The position numbers and the translations under genes are program-made. A DNA stretch of 64,000 bases from Alphaproteobacteria bacterium (lineage in GTDB: Bacteria; Pseudomonadota; Alphaproteobacteria; Ferrovibrionales; Ferrovibrionaceae), in contig CANJGB010000021.1 of the NCBI GenBank assembly GCA_947473805.1, positions 1 to 64,000 of the forward strand, given 5' to 3'. Below, in pieces: positions 1 through 8,439 of this stretch; position 1 is the stretch's first letter, and every line of letters begins with the position of its first letter. The notes below the pieces were generated by a model. It did not search any database and was not told where the DNA came from. It was given only the letters and a program-made list of their open reading frames with translations.

Positions 1-126
1 CGCAACCGCAGGCTTGCCCGCGACTTCGAACGCCATGCCCGCAAGGTGGCCGCCTTCGTCCGCCTCGCCATGATCCGCATCATGCTCAGGCGCCTCGCAA
101 AGCCAACTCACTCAACGGGAATCTAA
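1..126 (+). mobile_element. IS5-like transposase, C-terminal end (partial)
   Basis: The window opens inside an open frame that ends at a TAA at 124-126. The 41 visible residues include RDFERHARKVAAFVRLAMI followed by a basic tail, which matches the conserved C-terminal end of IS5-family (IS427-like) DDE transposases. Catalytic residues lie outside the window. Immediately downstream (about 127-146) the bases read actttccggaacggctc, resembling IS5-type terminal inverted repeats, so the right end of the element is probably here. The left end cannot be seen, so I cannot say whether the element is intact. Confidence 0.75.
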
Positions 127-146
127 ACTTTCCGGAACGGCTCTAA
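127..146. repeat. Probable right terminal inverted repeat of the IS element
   Basis: Directly after the transposase stop the sequence contains TTCCGGAACGGCTC; its complement begins GAGCCGTTCCGGAAAG, which resembles the ends of IS427-group IS5 elements. The matching left repeat is outside the window, so this is an inference from position and similarity. Confidence 0.4.
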
Positions 147-156
147 GGAGCACGCC

Positions 157-567
157 ATGGAACTGAAATGCGTCGGCACCCAACCCTCACAAAAAGGCTC
201 GCCCGACACGTTCACGGGCAATGTCAGGATTGACCCCCTGCACACGGCCCCTGCCCCGGCTCGCGTGGTGTGCGCCTGCGTGACGTTCGATCCCGGCGCG
301 CGATCCGCGTGGCACACGCATCTCCTCGGCCAAACGCTGGTGGTGACCGCGGGCATGGGCTGGACGCAGGTGGAAGGCGGCCCCATCGTCGAGATCAGGG
401 CCGGCGATGTCGTCTGGTGTCCGCCCAACCGCCGGCACTGGCACGGCGGCACAGCCACCACCGGCATGACGCACATTGCCATCCAGGAGGCGCTGGACGG
501 CAAGACGGTCAACTGGATGGAACACGTTACGGACGCGCAGTACCTGGCCGGACCCGGTCTCGGCTAG
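157..567 (+). CDS. Cupin-fold protein, manganese hydroxynitrile-lyase-like family
   Basis: A 136-residue single-domain cupin. The first cupin motif has His53 and His55 (WHTH) and Gln59 in place of the usual Glu; the second has His94 in RRHWH. This H/H/Q/H metal set is the one known for the small bacterial cupins with (R)-selective hydroxynitrile lyase activity, a family often encoded beside carboxymuconolactone decarboxylases. The biological substrate is unknown, so a general metal-binding enzyme is the safe call. AAGGAG lies 7 bases before the ATG. It sits directly after the IS end, so its promoter may come from or have been displaced by the element. Confidence 0.85.
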   Translation: MELKCVGTQPSQKGSPDTFTGNVRIDPLHTAPAPARVVCACVTFDPGARSAWHTHLLGQTLVVTAGMGWTQVEGGPIVEIRAGDVVWCPPNRRHWHGGTATTGMTHIAIQEALDGKTVNWMEHVTDAQYLAGPGLG

Positions 568-675
568 AACGCCGTCGCCGCGGCGCATTTGCGGGGTTGG
601 CGAATGGAAATCAGTATCTAGATTATGCGCCAGCGAATTGATCGGACTCCGGTTTTCAAAGCGGAAGGATAGTTC

Positions 676-1149
676 ATGGCAAAGAACACGATTTGCGTCT
701 GGTATGACAAGGATGCCGAGGCGGCGGCGCGCTTCTATGCGCAGACCTTCCCCGACAGCAAGGTGAGCGCGGTTCATCGCGCGCCCGGCGACTATCCGTC
801 CGGCAGGGAGGGCGATGTGCTGACGGTCGAGTTCACCGTGGCGGGCGTCGCCTGTCTCGGCCTGAACGGCGGCCCGGTGTTCAAGCAGACCGAGGCCTTC
901 TCCTTCCAGATCGCCACCGATGACCAGGCGGAGACTGACCGCTACTGGAACGCCATTGTGAACAATGGCGGCCAGGAGAGCGAGTGCGGCTGGTGCAAGG
1001 ACAAGTGGGGCGTCTCGTGGCAGATCACGCCGCGCGTGCTGATGGAGGCGATAGCCGCCGGCGGCGAGGAAGCAAAGCGCGCCTTCGCGGCGATGATGAC
1101 CATGAAGAAGATCGACGTCGCCGCCATCGAGGCGGCCCGGCGCGGCTGA
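676..1149 (+). CDS. VOC/PhnB-like family protein
   Basis: A 157-residue protein starting MAKNTICVWYDKDAEAAARFY, the typical opening of the 3-demethylubiquinone-9 3-methyltransferase-like (PhnB-like) branch of the vicinal oxygen chelate superfamily. GGPVFKQTEAFSFQI and the later DKWGVSWQITPRVL are hallmark segments. These proteins are usually annotated by fold only, and no substrate can be deduced. AAGGA precedes the ATG. The next gene remnant (DUF1801) follows within 11 bases, a common partner of such VOC genes in alphaproteobacteria. Confidence 0.85.
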   Translation: MAKNTICVWYDKDAEAAARFYAQTFPDSKVSAVHRAPGDYPSGREGDVLTVEFTVAGVACLGLNGGPVFKQTEAFSFQIATDDQAETDRYWNAIVNNGGQESECGWCKDKWGVSWQITPRVLMEAIAAGGEEAKRAFAAMMTMKKIDVAAIEAARRG

Positions 1150-1159
1150 GAGAGACACC

Positions 1160-1480
1160 ATGGGCAAGAGTGCGTCAGGCGAAGGCCCCTCCCCGTCCGA
1201 GTTGATCGACGGGCGCATCGCGGAGCTGCGCGAATGGCGCGGCAAGCTGCTGGCCCGGCTCCGCGCCGCGAAGTTCAACGCGGCGCGCCGCATCACGGGC
1301 CGCAAGCCAGAACCGAGGACCGGTGGAGAATCGTTATGGGGCACCTGGAGTCCGGCCGCTGCCCGGGGAACGGGTAGAGAGATTTCGTTTACGTTAAGGT
1401 GCTACGCTGCCGACGGTTCGAATATGGTGCCGGGAATGCGGATGGAACGCGTCCATGCGTCCCGCGCCCCACTCTGGTAA
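1160..1480 (+). pseudogene. Truncated DUF1801 gene
   Basis: The first 34 residues (GEGPSPSELIDGRIAELREW then RGKLLARLRA) match the opening of DUF1801 proteins, small alpha/beta proteins of unknown function normally about 140 residues long. After about position 1262 the similarity stops: the remaining frame (AAKFNAARRITGRKPE onwards) has none of the DUF1801 core and runs to a stop at 1480 with no recognisable domain. I read this as a 5' fragment joined to unrelated DNA, 1.1 kb from the IS end. Whether the fused frame is translated is unknown. Confidence 0.6.
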
Positions 1481-1631
1481 AATAATGTCCGAATCGGTGA
1501 GAAGGCCGACGCACATAGAGGCTGTGGCATGTCCTACCTGATCGCACGCATGTCGTCTGGACCGGGGTGTTGACGACCCTCGCCCCACTCATCGCCAGCC
1601 CGTCTTTCCGGCTGGCAGTTTCCCCGCGCTG

Positions 1632-2063
1632 ATGGGGAAGCCCATCTCACAGCAGATTGCCGCCCTGCCCTGGCGCAAGGGCGCGGATGGCGTGGAGATC
1701 CTTCTCGTCACCTCGCGCGAAACCAAGCGCTGGGTCATTCCCAAGGGCTGGCCGATGGACCACCTGGTTGCGTCCAACGCCGCCAAACAGGAAGCCTATG
1801 AGGAGGCAGGGATTGCCGGCTGTATCCGTCGCGCTGCGATCGGCCACTACACTTACGACAAGCGTGCCGGCGATGGGTCCAGCCGCGCTTGCGTCGTAAC
1901 CGTCTACCCCTTCCGCGTGCTGCAGGAACATAAGGCCTGGCCTGAGGACGGGGAACGGCAGCGCCGCTGGTTCAGTGCCAACGACGCCGCTGCAAAGGTG
2001 AAAGAGGCCGGATTGCGCGCCATCATCCTGACCTTCGGAAAAGGCCAGCACGGCTTCGGCTAA
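1632..2063 (+). CDS. NUDIX hydrolase
   Basis: A 143-residue NUDIX-fold hydrolase. The Nudix helix is seen as AAKQEAYEEAGI (residues about 56-67), with Gln where the signature normally has Arg, preceded by the PKGWPMD loop characteristic of the alphaproteobacterial DIPP-like group (diphosphoinositol polyphosphate phosphohydrolase-like). These cleave a nucleoside or inositol diphosphate linked to another group; the exact substrate cannot be told. The catalytic EEAG glutamates are present. It is convergent with the broken permease gene, with 66 bases between the two stops. Confidence 0.85.
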   Translation: MGKPISQQIAALPWRKGADGVEILLVTSRETKRWVIPKGWPMDHLVASNAAKQEAYEEAGIAGCIRRAAIGHYTYDKRAGDGSSRACVVTVYPFRVLQEHKAWPEDGERQRRWFSANDAAAKVKEAGLRAIILTFGKGQHGFG

Positions 2064-2129
2064 CGGTGGAACGCTCGCCGGGCCTGCCTGCAATTCTCTC
2101 GCTGCACTCCCGGCCTGTGAACGCCGCGC

Positions 2130-3214
2130 CTATTCGCCATCCTCGTCCCGCCACTCCTGAAGGGCGTCCAGCGAAACGAGGAGAGCTCCGACCCGATTGG
2201 CGGAAGAGACCCAGTCCGCCATGCGTGGATAATTGTCCATGAACCAGTTGAAGGCGGCCTGCACGATCACGAACGCCGCCGCGGCCTGGGTTACTTCACC
2301 CAGCGACATCGTCCCGGCGATGAATTTCGGCGCGCACAGGGTCAGGCCGACGACCGGCGCCAGCAGAAAATTCCCGTGCGAGACCAGGGTCGTCTGCATG
2401 AGCTGCCAGCACACGTCGCGCCATCGCGCGATCACCAGTGTCATCGCCGTTTCCAGCGCGGCCCGGTCGCCCGTATTTTCGTCCAGGCGGGCGTTCTCGC
2501 GCAGTCGCGCCGCCGAATGGCGCAACTCGGACTCTGCCTGGTTCTTGCCCTCGAACACGGCTACCATGCGGCGACCCATGACAAGCATTGCGCCTGTGGT
2601 GGCCGCCGCATAGGAGACTGAGGCGATCACGAGATAGCCTGGCAAGGTGAATATCCGGCCAAAGGCTTCGACACTGAGATCGCCGCCAACGCTCCACAAA
2701 ACGCCGATAAATGTAACAGCCGTCAGCAAGGCCGCCGCCAGGCCGAACATGAAATCCACCGGCGCGTCAGTCGCCACCCGCGCATCTTCCGCAATCCGGT
2801 ATTCCGGGTTCTGGTGGTCGTCCAGGATAAGGTCGGAACGGCGATACCGGCCTTTCGCGAGCCATTGTTCGATCAACTGCTTGCTGAGCCACTCGCGCCA
2901 TTTTCGCTGCATCGTCATGCGCCCCAAACCCCGACGATGGCCAATGTCATGCTGGCGCCGGCCAGAACAAGGAACAGCAGCGCCTGCTCGCCGATGACGA
3001 CGGCGTCCTTGCGCTCCAGCGCATTGAAAAAATCGCGATTCCAGAGGTTCAGCCAGTACTGCACCAGCAGCCCCAGCACGACAACGATTGCCAGAAACGA
3101 TGTCAGCGCCCAACTTTGCGTTGCGCCGCGACCGCGCCAGAATCCCACGGAGCAGCGCCAGAACCGGGAAAAGAAGCCTGAGTGGATCTGGGGCGAAAAT
3201 GGCCGGTCGTGCAT
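2130..3214 (-). pseudogene. BacA/SbmA-like ABC permease, frameshifted and lacking the ATPase domain
   Basis: Two overlapping frames encode consecutive parts of one SbmA/BacA-like (ABC_membrane_2) transporter. The N-terminal part (MHDRPFSPQIHS, then LLVQYWLNLWNRDFFNALER) runs from 3214 to the stop at 2915. The continuation (RMTMQRKWREWLSKQLIEQW, then DHQNPEYRIAEDARVATDAP) is in the next frame. One missing base in the G-run at 2922-2925 would join them as VWGRMTMQRKW. Several membrane segments follow, ending LLVSLDALQEW just before the stop. Homologues I know continue into a C-terminal ATP-binding domain of about 200 residues; none is present here. GAGAGGAC precedes the ATG. Either a decayed gene or a sequencing error plus a permease-only form. 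Confidence 0.75.
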
Positions 3215-3307
3215 GAACAAAAGTCCTCTCACGCCCCGAAATCGAGGACATAACTTACGGTAATCGGGGCAACGCTCCAGACTGGACTTTGGCTCCGCAC
3301 GCTCACA

Positions 3308-3321
3308 TTGATCTGGATCAA
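3308..3321. promoter_or_regulatory. FNR/FixK-type binding box
   Basis: TTGATCTGGATCAA is an exact match to the palindromic consensus TTGAT-N4-ATCAA bound by FNR, Anr and FixK. It suggests oxygen- or redox-responsive transcription of a flanking gene. The Crp/Fnr protein encoded at 4088-4849 lacks the matching recognition-helix residues, so another regulator is the likelier binder. Confidence 0.7.
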
Positions 3322-3322
3322 T

Positions 3323-3336
3323 GTACGGCACCGTAC
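3323..3336. repeat. 14-bp palindrome next to the FNR box
   Basis: GTACGGCACCGTAC is a perfect 6+6 inverted repeat with a 2-base centre, starting one base after the FNR box. It may be a second operator. No known regulator is assigned. Confidence 0.45.
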
Positions 3337-3495
3337 TCTTGATAGAATTATTCTCGTTGGCTCTCCACCAGTAGAGAGCCGGTTGCCAACGTCCCCGCGG
3401 CGCCCGGAAGGGCCGATAGCCTGAAGACAGGTCCGGGACATCGCAGCTCGATTGAGACTGCTGGGCCTTTCCACTCGAACGACGTGGGGCCCTCT

Positions 3496-4032
3496 ATGAC
3501 AATTCTATTCGATCAGCAGGTGACCGAGATGACGCCCTCCCTGCGGGCATTCGCCTTTTCCCGTACCCGCCATATCTAGGACGCCGAAGATCTCACGCAG
3601 GACACCGTGACGCGTGCGCTTTCCTGCCGGGAGCAGTTTCAGTCCGGCTCAAATCTCAAGGCCTGGATCTTTACGATCATGCGCAACCTGCACATCGATA
3701 TGGTGCGCCGGCGCAAGCGTGAAGCTGTAGCCGATATGGATGAAAGCGATATCCGGGACCTGCGTGTCATCGGGCCAAGCCAGTTCGACCACCTTCTGCT
3801 GGGCGAACTGGCTGTCGCCATGGATCATCTGCTGGCTTCGCAGCGTGAAGCGCTGATGCTGGTCGTGGCCAACGGGCTGTCCTACGAAGAGGCGGCAGCG
3901 GTCTGCCAATGCCCGGTTGGCACGATCCGCAGCCGCATAGCGCGCGGTCGTGCGTTTCTCGAAAACGCGATGCTGGGGAAAGTTCGATCCAAGGGCGCCG
4001 CGCCCCGCCTGGAGCAACGGGCTGAGGTTTAG
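3496..4032 (+). pseudogene. ECF (EcfG-like) sigma factor with in-frame amber stop
   Basis: From ATG 3496 the frame reads MTILFDQQVTEMTPSLRAF, matching the start of small ECF sigma factors, then meets TAG at 3577-3579 (codon 28), and continues without break as DAEDLTQDTVTRALSCREQF, the conserved region 2. Region 4 is intact (LSYEEAAAVCQCPVGTIRSR). The full reading is 178 codons, the usual length of EcfG-type general stress sigma factors. Only a GTG at 3607 could start the downstream part, and this would lose most of region 2. It is therefore inactive, read through, or miscalled. The Crp/Fnr gene follows after 55 bases. Confidence 0.75.
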
Positions 4033-4087
4033 AGCCAAAAGGTCGTTATATGTGACGGCGCCCTGCCACCTGCGACGGGAGCTGCTC

Positions 4088-4849
4088 TTGGACAACCGAA
4101 TCCCTGCGGAAACTCAGCAAAACCGCTTTCTTTCGCTGCTGTCGAAAGATGATTTCGAAAGCCTGAGCAGCCATCTCAGCGCCGTCCCGCTGGACTACCG
4201 GCTATCCCTCTACGAGGCGGACCAGACGATCGAGTACGTCTATTTCCTTGAGTCTGGCGTCGCGTCGGTGGTCACGACAATGAAGGACGGGCGGGCGGCT
4301 GAGGTTGGCACGATCGGCAACGAAGGACTGGTCGGACTGCCGATTCTTCTGGGAGACACCTGTACAGGGACCAGCGTCTACATCCAGGTCCCGGGCAAGG
4401 GCCACCGCATGTCCGCCAGCAGCTTCCGTTCCGCCCTGGAGCGGCACCCCGCGATGAAGGTTCATCTGCTGCACTACGCCCACGTCTTTATGAATCAGAT
4501 CTCGCAGTCAGCCGCCTGCAACCTGTTCCACACGCTTGAGCAGCGGTGCTGCCGATGGCTTCTGATGACGGGGGACCGCATGACATCCGACGAGTTTCTG
4601 CTGACCCAGGAATTTCTCGCCATGATGCTTGGCGTACGGCGCGCCGGTGTCACGGTTGCGGCGGGTGCGTTGCAAAGCCGCGGCCTGATTACCTATCAGC
4701 GCGGCCACGTCAAAATCCTCGACCGCCCCGGGCTGGAAGCCCAATCCTGCGAATGTTATGACGTCACACGGCGCGAGTTTGACGAACTGCTCGGAAAAGA
4801 GAGAAAAAAGCCGCAAATTTCCTACCGACCGATGCCTATCGCGTCGTAG
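4088..4849 (+). CDS. Crp/Fnr-family transcriptional regulator
   Basis: A cyclic-nucleotide-binding-like N-terminal domain (VYFLESGVASVVTTMKDGRA, residues about 44-63) is followed by a Crp-type winged helix (LLTQEFLAMMLGVRRAGVTV). I start it at TTG 4088, with GGGAG 7 bases upstream, giving 253 residues and an N-terminus (MDNRIPAETQQNRFLSLL) typical of the family; a longer frame begins at 3950 inside the sigma gene. No N-terminal cysteine cluster is present, so it is not an Fe-S oxygen sensor, and the recognition helix lacks the E-x-x-S-R set used to read TTGAT. The ligand is unknown. Confidence 0.8.
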   Translation: MDNRIPAETQQNRFLSLLSKDDFESLSSHLSAVPLDYRLSLYEADQTIEYVYFLESGVASVVTTMKDGRAAEVGTIGNEGLVGLPILLGDTCTGTSVYIQVPGKGHRMSASSFRSALERHPAMKVHLLHYAHVFMNQISQSAACNLFHTLEQRCCRWLLMTGDRMTSDEFLLTQEFLAMMLGVRRAGVTVAAGALQSRGLITYQRGHVKILDRPGLEAQSCECYDVTRREFDELLGKERKKPQISYRPMPIAS

Positions 4850-4857
4850 CGGAGCGC

Positions 4858-5070
4858 CTACTGCGCCAGCCGGTTCTGAAACATCGTCACGTCAGCCTCA
4901 CGCCGAAACCGGAATGACATCTCCGGCGGCGAGCGCAGGGTATCGACGCACTGCAAGTGGTCGATGCCCGCCAGCGCCGCCTCGATGCGCTCCAGGCGAT
5001 GCGGCGCCAGCGGCTGTCCGACATGGACGATGGCCGGATATTCCAGCAGCAGGGTTCGTGGGCTGGCCAT
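4858..5070 (-). CDS. Small protein of unknown function, paralog of the upstream gene
   Basis: A 70-residue protein (start MASPRTLLLEYPAIVHVG), chosen at ATG 5070, seven bases after the stop of the upstream gene with GAGCTGAG before it. It shares a spaced pattern with the upstream product: EYP near the start, Pro, a central DH pair, then a C-terminal FRFRREAD..MF segment. The shared ends suggest tandem duplication and divergence. Predicted soluble alpha/beta; no family recognised. Its stop lies 8 bases from the end of the convergent Crp/Fnr gene. Confidence 0.65.
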   Translation of the reverse strand: MASPRTLLLEYPAIVHVGQPLAPHRLERIEAALAGIDHLQCVDTLRSPPEMSFRFRREADVTMFQNRLAQ

Positions 5071-5077
5071 GCTCAGC

Positions 5078-5320
5078 TCACGCCGGCAGGTGTGCCCGGC
5101 CGACATTCTGCCGGAACATCTCGGCATCGCCCTCGGTGCGGAAGCGATAGGCGACCCAGTCCAGGTCCTCGTGCCGCCGGTCATGCACGTGGTCCACGGT
5201 CAGCAGCGCCACCTGCAAAGCGTTGTACTGCCGCTCGGTGAAACCTGCGGGCGGGACGCTGATTTCGACCCGAACCGGGTATTCACGGCGCAGCAGCGAG
5301 CGGCGATCCAGCATGAACAT
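5078..5320 (-). CDS. Small protein of unknown function, first of a tandem pair
   Basis: An 80-residue protein (MFMLDRRSLLRREYPVRVEI). GAGGAGGAC lies 6 bases before the ATG, a strong ribosome binding site. The body carries REYPVRVEISVP, DHVHDRRHEDLDWVAY and YRFRTEGDAEMFRQNVG; the last resembles the end of the downstream protein. It is rich in Arg, His and Asp, with no signal peptide or membrane segment. Together with the next gene it forms a two-gene operon. Function not recognised. Confidence 0.65.
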   Translation of the reverse strand: MFMLDRRSLLRREYPVRVEISVPPAGFTERQYNALQVALLTVDHVHDRRHEDLDWVAYRFRTEGDAEMFRQNVGRAHLPA

Positions 5321-5450
5321 AGGACTGTCCTCCTCGAAAACTCGATGAGAACAAAACTAGAACCAATGTCCCTGACCTGTCAACTCCCCCTGTTTTGCAC
5401 CGCTTTTGTCTTCACGGCCCGAGCAGCCTGGCCGCCTTGAGTCGCGAAAG

Positions 5451-5960
5451 CTAACCGGCGATTTTTCGCTCCTTGCCAGCAAGTCCGTGTTTCTCATGCC
5501 ATTCCGCAATGGACAATTTGGGATAGCGGGCAAAGCGGGTGTCGCCCGGCCTGGCGTGCGTCTCAACCCAGTCCGGCTTGAAGTCGAGCATCAGGTGCGT
5601 GCGCCGCGGCGGCGTCGGCAAGTCGCTGTCGATAGCGGAAGCAAACGGATGCACCAGTTCCGGCCATGTGGGGTCGTACAGCCATAAAGCCGAGCCACAC
5701 GTCTTGCAGAAATTCCGCTGGCCCGTGCTGCGCCGCGCCCGCTTCTCCTCCGGGTTCTTCACCAGCGCACGGTACACCGCGAGGTTCTTGCGTCCCCGGA
5801 CCTGCAGCGTATCCGACGCGCCCGAGAGATTGATTGCCGCACCGCTCCCGCCCTGGGTCTTGCGACAGATCGAGCAATAGCAAAGCTGGTAGGGATAGGG
5901 ATGCGCCGACTGCACGCTGAAATGCACCGCGCCGCAATGACAGGAACCTTCCAGTTTCAT
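5451..5960 (-). CDS. GFA (glutathione-dependent formaldehyde-activating) family protein
   Basis: A 169-residue zinc protein of the GFA/CENP-V fold. Visible metal ligands: CHCG near residue 8, CYCSIC-R around 28-33 and FCKTCGS in the middle. Family members include S-(hydroxymethyl)glutathione synthase, but many only share the fold, so formaldehyde activity is not certain. The ATG at 5960 has GGAGG upstream; longer frames lack this. A GGAAC-N17-CGTT promoter is placed 20 bases before the ATG, pointing to general stress control by an EcfG-type sigma factor. Confidence 0.85.
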   Translation of the reverse strand: MKLEGSCHCGAVHFSVQSAHPYPYQLCYCSICRKTQGGSGAAINLSGASDTLQVRGRKNLAVYRALVKNPEEKRARRSTGQRNFCKTCGSALWLYDPTWPELVHPFASAIDSDLPTPPRRTHLMLDFKPDWVETHARPGDTRFARYPKLSIAEWHEKHGLAGKERKIAG

Positions 5961-5979
5961 GCTGCCTCCATCACCCCTG

Positions 5980-6005
5980 AACGACGCCACAGGATAGGCC
6001 GTTCC
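5980..6005 (-). promoter_or_regulatory. EcfG-type (general stress response) promoter
   Basis: On the minus strand GGAAC (6005-6001), a 17-base spacer and CGTT (5983-5980) match the consensus GGAAC-N16/17-CGTT used by EcfG sigma factors. The -10 element ends 19 bases before the GFA-family start codon, a sensible promoter distance. Confidence 0.65.
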
Positions 6006-6069
6006 GCATCGCATTGCCCGCCGCGACGGCGTACAAGCTTCTGCATCATTGCAGTTTAGGAGCAGACAA

Positions 6070-6306
6070 ATGGCCGAAGGTGATGTGGATAGCGTCTCGC
6101 AGGGCATGGGCCTGGCCGGCGCGGCCGTTTTGACTGTCCTGCTCGACGAACTGGTCAACAAGGGGGTCCTCACCACCAGTGAGGTGGGTGATGTGCTGGT
6201 GCGTGCCCATCACGGCCTGACCGGCTTTTATGAATCGCAGGTAGGTCGCGAAGCGGGGCGCGTCATCGCCGGGTTGCTCACCCGCTTTCCCCGCACGGGA
6301 AACTGA
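6070..6306 (+). CDS. Hypothetical small protein
   Basis: A 78-residue protein starting MAEGDVDSVSQGMGLAGAAV. TAGGAG precedes this ATG by 8 bases; an in-frame ATG at 6049 has no such site. It contains a moderately hydrophobic stretch (GLAGAAVLTVLLDELVNKG) that may be an amphipathic helix rather than a membrane span, and a C-terminal helical part (VGREAGRVIAGLLTRFP). No family is recognised. It stands alone, divergent from the GFA-family gene and convergent with the aldo/keto reductase. Confidence 0.55.
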   Translation: MAEGDVDSVSQGMGLAGAAVLTVLLDELVNKGVLTTSEVGDVLVRAHHGLTGFYESQVGREAGRVIAGLLTRFPRTGN

Positions 6307-6324
6307 CGACGCGCCCCTCTTCCC

Positions 6325-7320
<996 letters not shown>

Positions 7321-7436
7321 TTGCGCTTCTCCTGAGATTTGGCGGAACAACGCCCCGCACTGGCCCTTGTTATGGGCCCCACAGCCTCGTTCGATAATCC
7401 AGTACAAATAGAACAGGTCGTGCGAATATCCACACA

Positions 7437-8357
7437 ATGACCGACCCGGACCTAGCCGATCTCGACGCCTTCACCGCCGTTGCCAGGCACCGCAGCTTTC
7501 GGGGCGCCGCCACCGCGCGCGGCGCTTCCGCCTCGACGCTGAGCGAGGCGGTCCGCCGGCTGGAGACGCGGCTGGGCGTCCGCTTGCTGAACCGCACCAC
7601 CCGCAGCGTCACGCCCACCGAGGCCGGCGCCCGCCTGCTGGAACGGCTGGTGCCCGCGTTGGGCGAAGTACAGTCAGCGCTAGACGTGGTGAACGGCTTT
7701 CGCGACAGCGCGACCGGCACGTTGCGGCTGAACGTTCCTGTCGCCGTCGCCAAGGCGATCCTGCCACCGATCATCGAGGCCTTTCTTAAGGCGCATCCCG
7801 GCATCGCGATGGAAGTCGCGACGGACGACAATTTCATTGACGTCCTCGCCGCCGGGTTCGATGCCGGCATCCGATACGACGAGCGGCTGGAACAGGACAT
7901 GATCGCCATGCCCATCGGCCCGCGCCGGCAGCGGTTCGCCCTGGCGGCCTCGCCCGCCTATCTCGCCGCCAATGGCCGGCCCGAACATCCGCGTGATGTG
8001 CTGCATCACGCCTGCATCCGCCACCGCTTTTCCAGCGGCGCCAGCGCGGCCTGGGAGTTCGAACGCATGGGCGAGATTGTGCGCGTCAACCCGGCCGCCC
8101 GGCTGACCGCCACCACCATAGAGATGGAACTCAGCGCCGCCATTGCCGGGCTGGGCATCGTCGCCAGCTTCGAAGAATTTGTATCGCCTGCCTTCAAGAG
8201 TGGCGCGCTGGTACCCCTGCTCGAGGACTGGTGGCAGGATTTCTCGGGCCCGTTCCTCTACTACCCCAGCCGGCGGCACATGCCGGCCCCGCTCCGCGCC
8301 TTTGTCGATTTCATCAAGGCGGCGGGTCCAAAAGAAATGCCCCCGGCGCTGGGGTAA
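7437..8357 (+). CDS. LysR-family transcriptional regulator
   Basis: 306 residues. The N-terminal winged helix-turn-helix ([20 protein letters not shown], then [20 protein letters not shown]) is followed by a periplasmic-binding-like LysR substrate domain (residues about 90-295). It belongs to the large group related to DsdC/YafC-type regulators that often sit divergent from an oxidoreductase, as here with the aldo/keto reductase. The inducer is unknown. After the stop, a GC stem (8339-8346 with 8361-8368) has no clear T-run. Confidence 0.88.
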   Translation: MTDPDLADLDAFTAVARHRSFRGAATARGASASTLSEAVRRLETRLGVRLLNRTTRSVTPTEAGARLLERLVPALGEVQSALDVVNGFRDSATGTLRLNVPVAVAKAILPPIIEAFLKAHPGIAMEVATDDNFIDVLAAGFDAGIRYDERLEQDMIAMPIGPRRQRFALAASPAYLAANGRPEHPRDVLHHACIRHRFSSGASAAWEFERMGEIVRVNPAARLTATTIEMELSAAIAGLGIVASFEEFVSPAFKSGALVPLLEDWWQDFSGPFLYYPSRRHMPAPLRAFVDFIKAAGPKEMPPALG

Positions 8358-8439
8358 GGGCCGGGGGCGTCATCTGGGGGTCTTCAGGAAGCAACTGATG
8401 TAACCCTATGCCCATTGGCGCCGGGCGCAGTGACCGCCG

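Larger units (their letters stand above)
3215..3495. other. Divergent regulatory region between permease and ECF sigma gene
   Basis: This 281-base gap contains no gene. It holds a perfect FNR/FixK-type box (3308-3321), a second 14-bp palindrome directly beside it (3323-3336) and a short hairpin GGCTCTC / GAGAGCC at 3359-3380. The boxes lie about 95 bases upstream of the permease start and 175 bases upstream of the sigma gene start, so either or both could be controlled. Confidence 0.6.

Noticed and set aside
134-160. EcfG-type promoter before the cupin gene
   Set aside because: GGAAC is present at 134-138 but 17 bases later there is no CGTT; the sequence is better explained as the IS end.
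187-1344. Open frame of 385 codons on the minus strand over the cupin and VOC genes
   Set aside because: It lies antisense to two genes with clear families and has no recognisable domain; GC-rich DNA opens such frames by chance.
4088-4849. The Crp/Fnr protein as an oxygen-sensing FNR that binds the nearby FNR box
   Set aside because: It has no N-terminal Cys cluster and the recognition helix lacks the E-x-x-S-R residues for TTGAT.
8339-8368. Intrinsic terminator after the LysR gene
   Set aside because: The GC stem is there but overlaps the stop codon and no T-run follows.
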